Source: CAXDOZ01 sp963991145
Lineage (GTDB): Bacteria > Bacteroidota > Bacteroidia > Chitinophagales > JABDMM01
Direction: 5' to 3'
Assembly: GCA_963991145.1 (NCBI GenBank)
Contig: CAXDOZ010000156.1
Coordinates: 1-5,093, forward strand
DNA length: 5,093 nucleotides
In this document: piece after piece, positions 1 to 5,093 of the stretch
Numbering within the stretch: the stretch's first letter is position 1
Layout of the letters: every line of letters begins with the position of its first letter
Made by a program: the position numbers and the translations under genes
The notes under the pieces: model-generated
Databases searched by the model: none
Told to the model about the DNA's origin: nothing
Seen by the model: the letters and a program-made list of their open reading frames with translations, nothing else

Positions 1-1061
1 TTCTTTTCGGCATTTTGAGTGTTCAATCTGTTTCCGCTGAGGAAGAAGTATCTAATGAGGAAATCCAAACGGAAGAAACTGCTGAGGAAGCAGGTGGAGA
101 TCTAGTTGGAATTATCATGCATCACATCGCTGATGCAAACGAATGGCACCTGGTTGGTGACGTTACCATTCCTCTTCCCGTAATCATTTATAATCAGGAT
201 AATGGAGAGCTTTTCTTCTCTATGTCAACTGCCTTTAACTCCCACCACGGTGAAGGAGAAACAGTAGTTGAGGGTTACCAGATGGTTCATAGCCGAGTGG
301 TACCAGTTAATGAGAATACCAGCTACATCGATTTCTCAATTACAAAGAATGTGGCAGGACTGATCCTTGCCGGAATCATCATGCTTCTAATTTTCATTCC
401 TATTGCTGGAGCATATAAGAAGCGCGAAGGACAAGCACCAAGCGGACTTCAAAACTTTATGGAGCCTTTGATCCTTTTCGTGAGAGATGAGATCGCAATT
501 CCAAACATCGGTGAGAAAAAGGCTGATAAGTACATGCCTTATTTAATGACGGTATTCTTCTTCATTTGGATCCTGAACATGCTTGGTTTAGTTCCTCTTA
601 TCGGAAGTCCAAATGTGACAGGTAACATCGCTGTTACTCTAGCTTTATCTCTGATCACATTGATCCTTACAGTTGGATCTGGAAACGGACATTACTGGAA
701 GCACCTTGTGGATCCTCTAGGAAACTCAATGCCATGGGCAGGTAAGATCATGATCTACCTTATCCTGGTACCTATTGAATTGATAGGAATTTTGACCAAG
801 CCATTCGCATTGATGATTCGTTTGTTTGCGAACATCACTGCAGGACACATCATCGTGTTGTCTCTTGTTGGTTTGATCTTCGTATTTGGAAACTTTGGAG
901 AAAGCACAGGCGGAGCTGCTACTGGAGCTGCACTTGCTGTACCGCTTACTCTATTTATTAGTCTACTGGAACTTCTGGTAGCGGCATTGCAGGCATTCAT
1001 CTTTACGCTGTTGTCGGCATTGTTTATTGGACAGGCTGTAGAAGAGCCGGCTCACCACTAG
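1..1061 (+). CDS. atpB: F1Fo-ATP synthase subunit a, 5'-truncated by the window edge
   Basis: Subunit a of the membrane Fo sector forms the two proton half-channels beside the c-ring. The frame is open from base 3 to the TAG at 1059-1061. A TTG at 15 is not the true start, because the reading continues upstream as hydrophobic LFGIL and the true start is outside the window. Counting the Leu codon at 15 as residue 1, a signal-peptide end (SVSA, then acidic EEE) is followed by an acidic stretch and an extracytoplasmic domain to about 110 containing MHHIADANEWH (35-45) and PLPVI. Hydrophobic helices follow at about 112-134, 174-196, 203-222, 243-265, 276-293 and 305-340. The stator arginine essential for proton transfer is R269 in IRLFAN. 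Gln326 lies in LQAFIF. His278 and Glu319 sit where E. coli has Glu219 and His245. It is longer than E. coli subunit a (271 residues) because of the N-terminal extension. Identity is very secure. Confidence 0.96.
   Translation, partial: LFGILSVQSVSAEEEVSNEEIQTEETAEEAGGDLVGIIMHHIADANEWHLVGDVTIPLPVIIYNQDNGELFFSMSTAFNSHHGEGETVVEGYQMVHSRVVPVNENTSYIDFSITKNVAGLILAGIIMLLIFIPIAGAYKKREGQAPSGLQNFMEPLILFVRDEIAIPNIGEKKADKYMPYLMTVFFFIWILNMLGLVPLIGSPNVTGNIAVTLALSLITLILTVGSGNGHYWKHLVDPLGNSMPWAGKIMIYLILVPIELIGILTKPFALMIRLFANITAGHIIVLSLVGLIFVFGNFGESTGGAATGAALAVPLTLFISLLELLVAALQAFIFTLLSALFIGQAVEEPAHH
3..38 (+). other. C-terminal part of a probable signal peptide of subunit a
   Basis: The first in-frame codons read LFGIL-SVQSVSA and are followed by EEE. 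This matches the end of a hydrophobic core and a signal peptidase I type site with small residues at -3 and -1 (V/S-A), so cleavage is predicted after the Ala codon at 36-38. The n-region and most of the h-region lie outside the window, so the prediction rests on the last third only. A signal peptide would place the following hydrophilic domain in the periplasm, as is known for long Bacteroidetes subunit a proteins. Confidence 0.6.
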
Positions 1062-1095
1062 GTGCTCCGCTCTTTCGGTATATATTTTTAATCAC

Positions 1096-1111
1096 TCCCG
1101 AGTATTCGGGA
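1096..1111 (+). promoter_or_regulatory. Small hairpin in the atpB-atpE spacer, before an A-rich leader
   Basis: TCCCGA (1096-1101) and TCGGGA (1106-1111) form a perfect 6-bp stem with the loop GTAT. No T-run follows, so it does not look like an intrinsic terminator. It is followed by an A-rich unstructured leader (1112-1128) directly before the atpE ATG, with no Shine-Dalgarno sequence. By inference it may protect the atpE message or keep the start region open, helping the high synthesis needed for subunit c. E. coli also has an enhancing leader before atpE, though of different sequence. The stem is short and could be chance. Confidence 0.4.
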
Positions 1112-1128
1112 ACAAAAACAAGTTAAAC

Positions 1129-1365
1129 ATGGATCTATTAGCCATTTTACTTGAAGGTATGGGCCCACTAGCTGCAATTGGAGCTGGTTTGGCTGTACTT
1201 GGTGCTGGACTTGGTATCGGACGTATTGGTGGTTCTGCAATGGAGGCGATCGCTCGCCAACCAGAATCAACTGGTGACATCCGTACTGCAATGATTATCG
1301 CTGCGGCGTTGATCGAGGGTGCTGCACTATTTGCAATTGTTGTAGCTATTATCGTTGCAGGTTAA
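1129..1365 (+). CDS. atpE: F1Fo-ATP synthase subunit c (proteolipid)
   Basis: Subunit c is a two-helix hairpin that forms the rotating ring of Fo. The product has 78 residues, normal for the family (E. coli 79). Helix 1 (about 5-38) carries the glycine-repeat packing motif G25-A-G-L-G-I-G31. The polar loop that contacts gamma and epsilon is ARQPE (42-46). Helix 2 (about 53-76) carries the ion-binding carboxylate E63 in ALIEGAALF. Residues that complete a sodium site in Ilyobacter-type c subunits are missing: I30 replaces the Gln, and G64 and A65 replace Ser-Thr after the Glu. A proton-coupled ring is therefore expected. ATG 1129 is the only sensible start, since no ATG lies in frame in the preceding spacer. 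There is no Shine-Dalgarno sequence; the leader is A-rich. Strong hairpins flank the gene on both sides. Confidence 0.97.
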   Translation: MDLLAILLEGMGPLAAIGAGLAVLGAGLGIGRIGGSAMEAIARQPESTGDIRTAMIIAAALIEGAALFAIVVAIIVAG

Positions 1366-1379
1366 TTCTGCGGTTTAAT

Positions 1380-1415
1380 AGCCAACCAAAACATTCCCCG
1401 CCCCAGCGGTTGGCT
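1380..1415 (+). promoter_or_regulatory. Alternative helix competing with the atpE-atpF hairpin (antiterminator-like)
   Basis: AGCCAACC (1380-1387) is perfectly complementary to GGTTGGCT (1408-1415), giving an 8-bp helix with a 20-base loop. The second arm occupies the loop and the first part of the 3' arm of the terminator-like hairpin at 1396-1424, so both structures cannot form together. The complementarity is read directly from the sequence; a regulatory role, such as readthrough control or RNA processing, is inference. The terminator-like hairpin has 11 pairs, mostly G-C, and should be the more stable of the two. Confidence 0.4.
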
Positions 1416-1431
1416 GGGCCGGGGTTTATTG
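1396..1431 (+). terminator. Terminator-like hairpin between atpE and atpF
   Basis: CCCCG (1396-1400) pairs with CGGGG (1420-1424), and CCCAGC (1402-1407) pairs with GCTGGG (1413-1418). A single C-C mismatch separates the two stems and the loop is GGTTG. The short T-rich tail TTTATTG follows (1425-1431). It has the form of an intrinsic terminator with a weak T-tract, lying within the operon. Since subunit c is needed in 8-17 copies per enzyme and b, delta and gamma in one or two, partial termination or 3'-end protection of an atpB-atpE message is a sensible role. That role is inference; a processing or stability hairpin is an equal alternative. Confidence 0.55.
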
Positions 1432-1454
1432 AAAATTCAATTAAATCGATATAA

Positions 1455-1979
1455 ATGGAAATGATTCTTTTATCAGGTGGAGGTAACAGCTTGATCACTC
1501 CAGATCTTGGTTTGTTCTTTTGGACAGTTGTGATCTTCGTTATCCTTTGGTTCCTTCTTGGAAAATTGGCCTTCGGCCCGATTGGAAAAGCCCTAAAGAA
1601 CCGTGAAAAGTCAATCGAGGACGCATTGAATAAAGCTGAGCAAGCTCGTGAAGAGATGGCTCGCCTTTCTGCTGAGAACGATCAAATCCTAAATGAGGCT
1701 CGCGAAGAGCGCAACGTCATCCTTAAAGAAGCTAAGGATACTGCCAATAAGATGGTAGATGAAGCAAAGTCTAAGGCTTCAGACGAAGCGGCTAAGATCA
1801 TCGCTGATGCCAAGAAGGAAATTGAGACCAGCAAGAATGCTGCAATGGCTGAGGTTAAGAATGAAGTTGCTATGATGGCACTTTCAGTTTCAGAAACAAT
1901 TCTTCGCAAGGAGTTGGACAACAAAGAAGCTCAGGAAAAGTACATCGCTACTTTAGTTGAAGAAACTAACGCTAACTAA
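1455..1979 (+). CDS. atpF: F1Fo-ATP synthase subunit b
   Basis: Subunit b forms the dimeric outer stalk that ties the a subunit in the membrane to delta and alpha on F1. The product has 174 residues (E. coli 156). After a short Gly-rich N-terminus comes ITPDLGLFFW and one membrane helix at about 18-40. The conserved FGPIGKALKNRE region (40-51) follows, then a long charged Ala/Glu/Lys-rich helix from about 50 to 150 with the spacing of a parallel stalk coiled coil. The C-terminal part (about 135-174) should contact delta. There is one atpF and no second b-type gene, so a b homodimer is expected. ATG 1455 was taken as the start; ATG 1461 (Met3) is in frame and equally possible, with no ribosome-binding sequence to decide. 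The start lies 30 bases after the terminator-like hairpin. Confidence 0.95.
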   Translation: MEMILLSGGGNSLITPDLGLFFWTVVIFVILWFLLGKLAFGPIGKALKNREKSIEDALNKAEQAREEMARLSAENDQILNEAREERNVILKEAKDTANKMVDEAKSKASDEAAKIIADAKKEIETSKNAAMAEVKNEVAMMALSVSETILRKELDNKEAQEKYIATLVEETNAN

Positions 1980-1990
1980 ATCCCAATTCG

Positions 1991-2554
1991 ATGTCAGCTT
2001 ATAGAATTGCGGAACGATACGCCAAATCACTCCTCGGAATTGCCAGGGAGAAAGACCAGGTTGAAAAAGTGCACGAGGATGTACTTTACTTCAACGAGCT
2101 GGTTGATGTAAGAGACTTTAAGCTTATGCTTAGAAGTCCTGTGATCCAGTCTGATGATAAGACTGCGGTTGTAGATAAGATCATGAAAGGAAAGGTCAGC
2201 GAGATCACGCTTGAATTCGTTCACCTTCTTATTCGTAAGGGTCGTGAGAAGTTCTTACCTGAAATCGGTAAGGCATTCATCGATCAGTACAACAAGCTTA
2301 AGCACATTACTCCAATCACTATTAAAACTGCAGTTGAAGTATCGCAAGATGCTATCAATGTGATCAAATCGAGATTGGAAGAATCTGATCAATTAGAGAA
2401 GATTGAATTGACTGTAGAGGTTGATCCTGAAATTATTGGTGGATTCACCCTTCAGTTTGACGACAGAATGTATGATGCTTCTGTTTCACGTCAGATCAAG
2501 AGGATCAGTAAAGAAATTTTAGACAATACTTACGAGTACAAGATACACGGCTAA
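1991..2554 (+). CDS. atpH: F1Fo-ATP synthase subunit delta (OSCP family)
   Basis: Delta joins the top of the alpha3beta3 head to the b stalk, in the same way as mitochondrial OSCP. The product has 187 residues (E. coli 177). The N-terminal helical domain (about 1-110) starts with AYRIAERYAKSLLGIA, the typical family opening that binds the alpha N-terminus. The C-terminal domain shows the family signature IIGGFTLQFDDRMYDASV (148-165), including the GG pair and D162-A-S. The ATG lies 11 bases after the atpF stop with no Shine-Dalgarno sequence, so the two are surely cotranscribed and perhaps translationally coupled. Its arginine codons are mostly AGA/AGG/CGA (8 of 11), unlike atpA, in keeping with a one-copy subunit. 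Confidence 0.95.
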   Translation: MSAYRIAERYAKSLLGIAREKDQVEKVHEDVLYFNELVDVRDFKLMLRSPVIQSDDKTAVVDKIMKGKVSEITLEFVHLLIRKGREKFLPEIGKAFIDQYNKLKHITPITIKTAVEVSQDAINVIKSRLEESDQLEKIELTVEVDPEIIGGFTLQFDDRMYDASVSRQIKRISKEILDNTYEYKIHG

Positions 2555-2579
2555 ATAACCAAGATTAAAATCCAATACA

Positions 2580-4160
2580 ATGGTAGATGTAAAACCAGAT
2601 GAGATATCAGCGATCCTAAGGGAACAGATCTCAAACGCTAAAACCGCAACTGAACTAGAAGAAGTAGGAACAGTACTTCAGGTAGGTGACGGTATTGCTC
2701 GTGTTTACGGACTTTCTAACGTTCGTGCGGGTGAATTGGTAGAATTTGCAAATGGCGTCCGCGCTATCGCTCTTAACCTTGAAGAGGATAATGTAGGGGT
2801 AGTACTAATGGGTGCTTCAGAAGATATCAAAGAAGGTGATACTGTTAAGAGAACAGGAATCATCGCTTCTATTCCGGTAGGAGAAGGAATGGTTGGCCGT
2901 GTTGTAAACACACTTGGTGAACCAATTGATGGTAAAGGTCCAATCGAAGGTGAGACTTTCGACATGCCTATCGAGCGTAAAGCTCCTGGTGTGATCTTCC
3001 GTCAGCCTGTTGCCGAGCCACTACAAACTGGTATCAAAGCGATCGATGCGATGATTCCAATTGGACGTGGACAGCGTGAGCTTATCATTGGTGACCGTCA
3101 GACTGGTAAGACTGCGGTAGCGATCGATACGATCATCAACCAGCGTGAATTCTACGAGAAAGGTGAGCCTGTATTCTGTATCTATGTTGCTTGTGGCCAG
3201 AAAGGTTCTACAGTAGCACAGATCGCTAAGACATTGGAAGAGAACGGAGCAATGGATTACACTGTGATCGTTTCTGCTTCTGCCTCTGATCCTGCACCTC
3301 TTGTATTCTACGCTCCATTCGCAGGTGCTGCAATCGGAGAGTATTTCAGAGATACTGGTCGTCCTGCATTGATCGTTTATGATGATCTTTCAAAGCAGGC
3401 AGTAGCATACCGTGAGGTATCACTTCTACTTCGTCGTCCTCCAGGGCGTGAAGCATACCCAGGGGATGTATTCTACCTTCACTCTCGTCTTCTTGAGCGT
3501 GCAGCTAAGGTTAACGACTCAGACGAGATCGCAGGTAACATGAACGATATTCCTCCTTCACTTCAAGGAAAAGTAAAAGGTGGTGGATCATTGACTGCAC
3601 TTCCAATTATTGAGACTCAGGCGGGTGACGTTTCAGCGTATATCCCAACTAACGTGATCTCAATTACGGATGGTCAGATCTTCCTTGAGTCTAACCTATT
3701 CAACGCAGGTATTCGTCCGGCGATTAACGTAGGTATCTCGGTATCACGTGTAGGTGGATCTGCTCAGATCAAGACTATGAAGAAGGTATCTGGTACATTG
3801 AAGCTTGACCAGGCTCAATACCGTGAGCTTGAGGCATTCTCTAAGTTCGGTTCTGACCTTGATGCAGCAACTAAGGCGATCCTTGGAAAAGGTGCTCGTA
3901 ACGTAGAGCTTCTTAAGCAGCCTCAGTACTCTCCATTGAAGGTAGAGCAGCAGGTAGCAATGATCTATCTAGGTACAAACAACCTTCTAAAGGATGTGCC
4001 TGTAAATAAAGTACAGGAGTTTGAAGCTGATTTCCTTAGCCAATTAGAAAGCCGTTTCCCAGAGGTTCTTGAATCTCTTGCCGGTAAGAAATTGGAGAAA
4101 GAAGCTACAGATAAGCTAGAGCAATTGGCAGCTGAGATTGCCTTGAATTACAAAGCGTAA
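2580..4160 (+). CDS. atpA: F1Fo-ATP synthase subunit alpha
   Basis: Alpha alternates with beta in the F1 hexamer and carries the non-catalytic nucleotide sites. The product has 526 residues (E. coli 513). An N-terminal helix that binds delta (about 1-25) is followed by the beta-barrel domain (about 26-95). The nucleotide-binding domain has Walker A GDRQTGKT (171-178) and Walker B LIVYDD (264-269). The alpha/beta signature PAINVGISVS (380-389) comes just before the arginine finger R390 in SRVGG, which reaches the catalytic site on beta. The C-terminal helical domain follows to 526. Gln in the P-loop (GDRQ) is typical of alpha and separates it from beta. The loop after HSRLLERAAKVN is about 7 residues longer than in E. 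coli, with MNDIPPSLQGKVKGGG (321-336). Arginine is coded by CGT in 21 of 25 cases, suggesting high expression. The start is 25 bases after atpH and has no Shine-Dalgarno sequence. Confidence 0.98.
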   Translation: MVDVKPDEISAILREQISNAKTATELEEVGTVLQVGDGIARVYGLSNVRAGELVEFANGVRAIALNLEEDNVGVVLMGASEDIKEGDTVKRTGIIASIPVGEGMVGRVVNTLGEPIDGKGPIEGETFDMPIERKAPGVIFRQPVAEPLQTGIKAIDAMIPIGRGQRELIIGDRQTGKTAVAIDTIINQREFYEKGEPVFCIYVACGQKGSTVAQIAKTLEENGAMDYTVIVSASASDPAPLVFYAPFAGAAIGEYFRDTGRPALIVYDDLSKQAVAYREVSLLLRRPPGREAYPGDVFYLHSRLLERAAKVNDSDEIAGNMNDIPPSLQGKVKGGGSLTALPIIETQAGDVSAYIPTNVISITDGQIFLESNLFNAGIRPAINVGISVSRVGGSAQIKTMKKVSGTLKLDQAQYRELEAFSKFGSDLDAATKAILGKGARNVELLKQPQYSPLKVEQQVAMIYLGTNNLLKDVPVNKVQEFEADFLSQLESRFPEVLESLAGKKLEKEATDKLEQLAAEIALNYKA

Positions 4161-4169
4161 GCTATTAGC

Positions 4170-4183
4170 GCTTCGAAAGAAGC
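4170..4183 (+). promoter_or_regulatory. GAAA-tetraloop hairpin in the atpA-atpG spacer
   Basis: GCTTC (4170-4174) and GAAGC (4179-4183) form a perfect 5-bp stem closed by the GNRA tetraloop GAAA. It sits 9 bases after the atpA stop and 13 bases before the atpG ATG. No T-run follows, so it is not a normal terminator. Such stable small hairpins can slow 3' exonucleases or mark a processing site, but no role can be shown from the sequence. Confidence 0.35.
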
Positions 4184-4196
4184 ATAAAATAGAAGT

Positions 4197-5087
4197 ATGG
4201 CAAATTTAAAAGAGGTACGCGAGCGGATTGGCTCGGTGATCAATACCCAACAGATCACCAAGGCAATGAAACTCGTATCCGCATCTAAGCTTAAAAGAGC
4301 ACAGGATAGAATCACTCAGATGCGTCCTTACTCGATCAAGCTTTCAGAGATCCTGGCCAATGTGATGGACAGTCTTGAAGGTGAGGAGATCGACCTGAAC
4401 TTTGCAGATGAGCGTGAGACAAAGAATGTACTTATCGTTCTTCTAACAAGTGATAAAGGGCTTTGTGGAGCTTTTAATGGTAACCTGATCAAGTCTGCAA
4501 AAAGAATCTTGAACGAGGAGCACCAGGAGCTTGCAAATAGCGGAAATGTAACGATCATGCCTATCGGTAAGAAGGGATTTGATGCTTTCAAAAACGAGAG
4601 CTATCCTCTAATTACTGATTATGTAGATGCCTTTAACAATCAGGAGTTTTCGCATATCAGTGAGATCACTGAGCGTGTCATGAATGACTTCCTAAACGGT
4701 ACATACGATAAGGTGTATGTGAGTTTTGCTGAGTTTAAAAATGCCGCTACACAGGTTATCGAAGCTGTTCCATTCCTTCCTATTCCAAAGGTTGAGAAAG
4801 AGGAAGAGGCTGCTGGAACAAGCGTAGATTACATCTATGAGCCAGAGAAAGAAGAGCTTTTGAAGATCTTGATCCCTAAGATCCTGAAGACTCAATTCTT
4901 CCGTTACATTCTCGACAATTCTGCTTCTGAGCACGGTGCGAGAATGGTAGCAATGGATAAAGCTTCTGAGAACGCTAATGAGTTACTCAAGGATCTTAAG
5001 ATTCTTTACAACCGCGAGCGTCAGGCCGCAATTACAACAGAGATCCTCGAGATCGTTGCAGGTGCTGCAGCACTTGAGAACGGATAG
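4197..5087 (+). CDS. atpG: F1Fo-ATP synthase subunit gamma
   Basis: Gamma is the central shaft: its N- and C-terminal helices form a coiled coil inside alpha3beta3, and its globular part sits on the c-ring. The product has 296 residues (E. coli 287). The N-terminal helix shows the conserved pattern RIGSVINTQQITKAMKLVSA (10-29) and continues as SKLKRAQ. The globular domain includes LTSDKGLCGAFN (83-94). The C-terminal helix has the family signature LYNRERQAAITTEILEIVAG (270-289), followed by AAALENG to the end. The region around 198-222 is rich in Glu and Lys (KVEKEEEAAGTS, EPEKEE) and is probably a surface loop. It shows no chloroplast-type regulatory cysteine insertion; the only cysteine noted is C90 in the conserved GLCG. 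The ATG lies 36 bases after atpA. The stop is 6 bases before the right edge, so an operon end or a following gene cannot be judged. Confidence 0.97.
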   Translation: MANLKEVRERIGSVINTQQITKAMKLVSASKLKRAQDRITQMRPYSIKLSEILANVMDSLEGEEIDLNFADERETKNVLIVLLTSDKGLCGAFNGNLIKSAKRILNEEHQELANSGNVTIMPIGKKGFDAFKNESYPLITDYVDAFNNQEFSHISEITERVMNDFLNGTYDKVYVSFAEFKNAATQVIEAVPFLPIPKVEKEEEAAGTSVDYIYEPEKEELLKILIPKILKTQFFRYILDNSASEHGARMVAMDKASENANELLKDLKILYNRERQAAITTEILEIVAGAAALENG

Positions 5088-5093
5088 AAATTC

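Noticed and set aside
15..17. TTG as the start codon of atpB
   Set aside because: The frame continues upstream to the window edge with hydrophobic residues that fit the core of a signal peptide, so the TTG is an internal Leu codon and the true start lies outside the window.
1043..1052. Perfect palindrome GAGCCGGCTC at the end of atpB
   Set aside because: It codes for conserved-looking C-terminal residues, and as RNA a 10-base palindrome cannot form a hairpin with a proper loop. A restriction-site-like chance palindrome is enough explanation.
1081..1088. TATATTTT as a Bacteroidetes -7 promoter element (TAnnTTTG) for atpE
   Set aside because: The last base does not match and no TTTG-like -33 element lies about 20 bases upstream; A/T-rich spacers give such matches by chance.
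1088..1291. Antisense reading frames opposite atpE, and similar ones opposite atpB, atpF, atpH, atpA and atpG
   Set aside because: All lie wholly or mostly within strongly conserved genes on the + strand, have low-complexity or unlikely protein sequences, and no recognisable domain.
1428..1441. Inverted repeat ATTGAA-AA-TTCAAT before atpF as an operator
   Set aside because: It is all weak pairs in an A/T-rich stretch, has no spacing typical of a known regulator, and overlaps the tail of the terminator-like hairpin.
1..5093. Very frequent GATC tetramers across the genes
   Set aside because: Most come from the preferred ATC isoleucine codon after a G, or from GAT followed by C; they are spread evenly and form no cluster that would suggest an origin or a methylation switch.

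Overview
The window is the core of a bacterial F1Fo-ATP synthase operon. Six genes lie head to tail on the + strand in the classical order atpB-atpE-atpF-atpH-atpA-atpG (subunits a, c, b, delta, alpha, gamma). Five are complete. atpB is cut at its 5' end by the window edge. The atpG stop codon lies only 6 bases from the right edge, so whatever follows cannot be seen. I see no mobile element, CRISPR array, RNA gene or foreign insertion, and no stretch over 100 bases lacks a gene.

The source looks like a member of the Bacteroidetes (Bacteroidota), possibly the Cytophagales. Subunit a carries a cleavable-looking signal peptide and a periplasmic extension of about 100 residues before its first core helix. 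Subunit alpha has a short insertion in the loop after the HSRLLERA motif, which I remember from Bacteroidetes sequences. None of the five visible gene starts has a Shine-Dalgarno sequence; their leaders are A/T-rich, as is usual in that phylum. The phylum call rests on recall of family features, not on a search, and the order-level guess is weak.

Layout: atpB (1-1061, partial); a 67-base spacer with a small hairpin and an A-rich leader; atpE (1129-1365); an 89-base spacer with a strong GC-rich terminator-like hairpin and a competing alternative helix; atpF (1455-1979); 11 bases; atpH (1991-2554); 25 bases; atpA (2580-4160); 36 bases with a GAAA-tetraloop hairpin; atpG (4197-5087). Subunits a, b and c form the membrane Fo part. 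Protons pass between a and the c-ring at Arg of a and Glu63 of c. Gamma carries the rotation into F1, and delta with the b dimer forms the outer stalk holding alpha3beta3 still. The beta (atpD) and epsilon (atpC) genes needed to complete F1 are not in the window; in this phylum they often lie at another place, but the window edges leave this open.

This is housekeeping DNA and I do not see an undescribed system. The part most worth a second look is the atpE-atpF spacer, where a terminator-like hairpin and a mutually exclusive helix could set the excess of subunit c over the downstream subunits.
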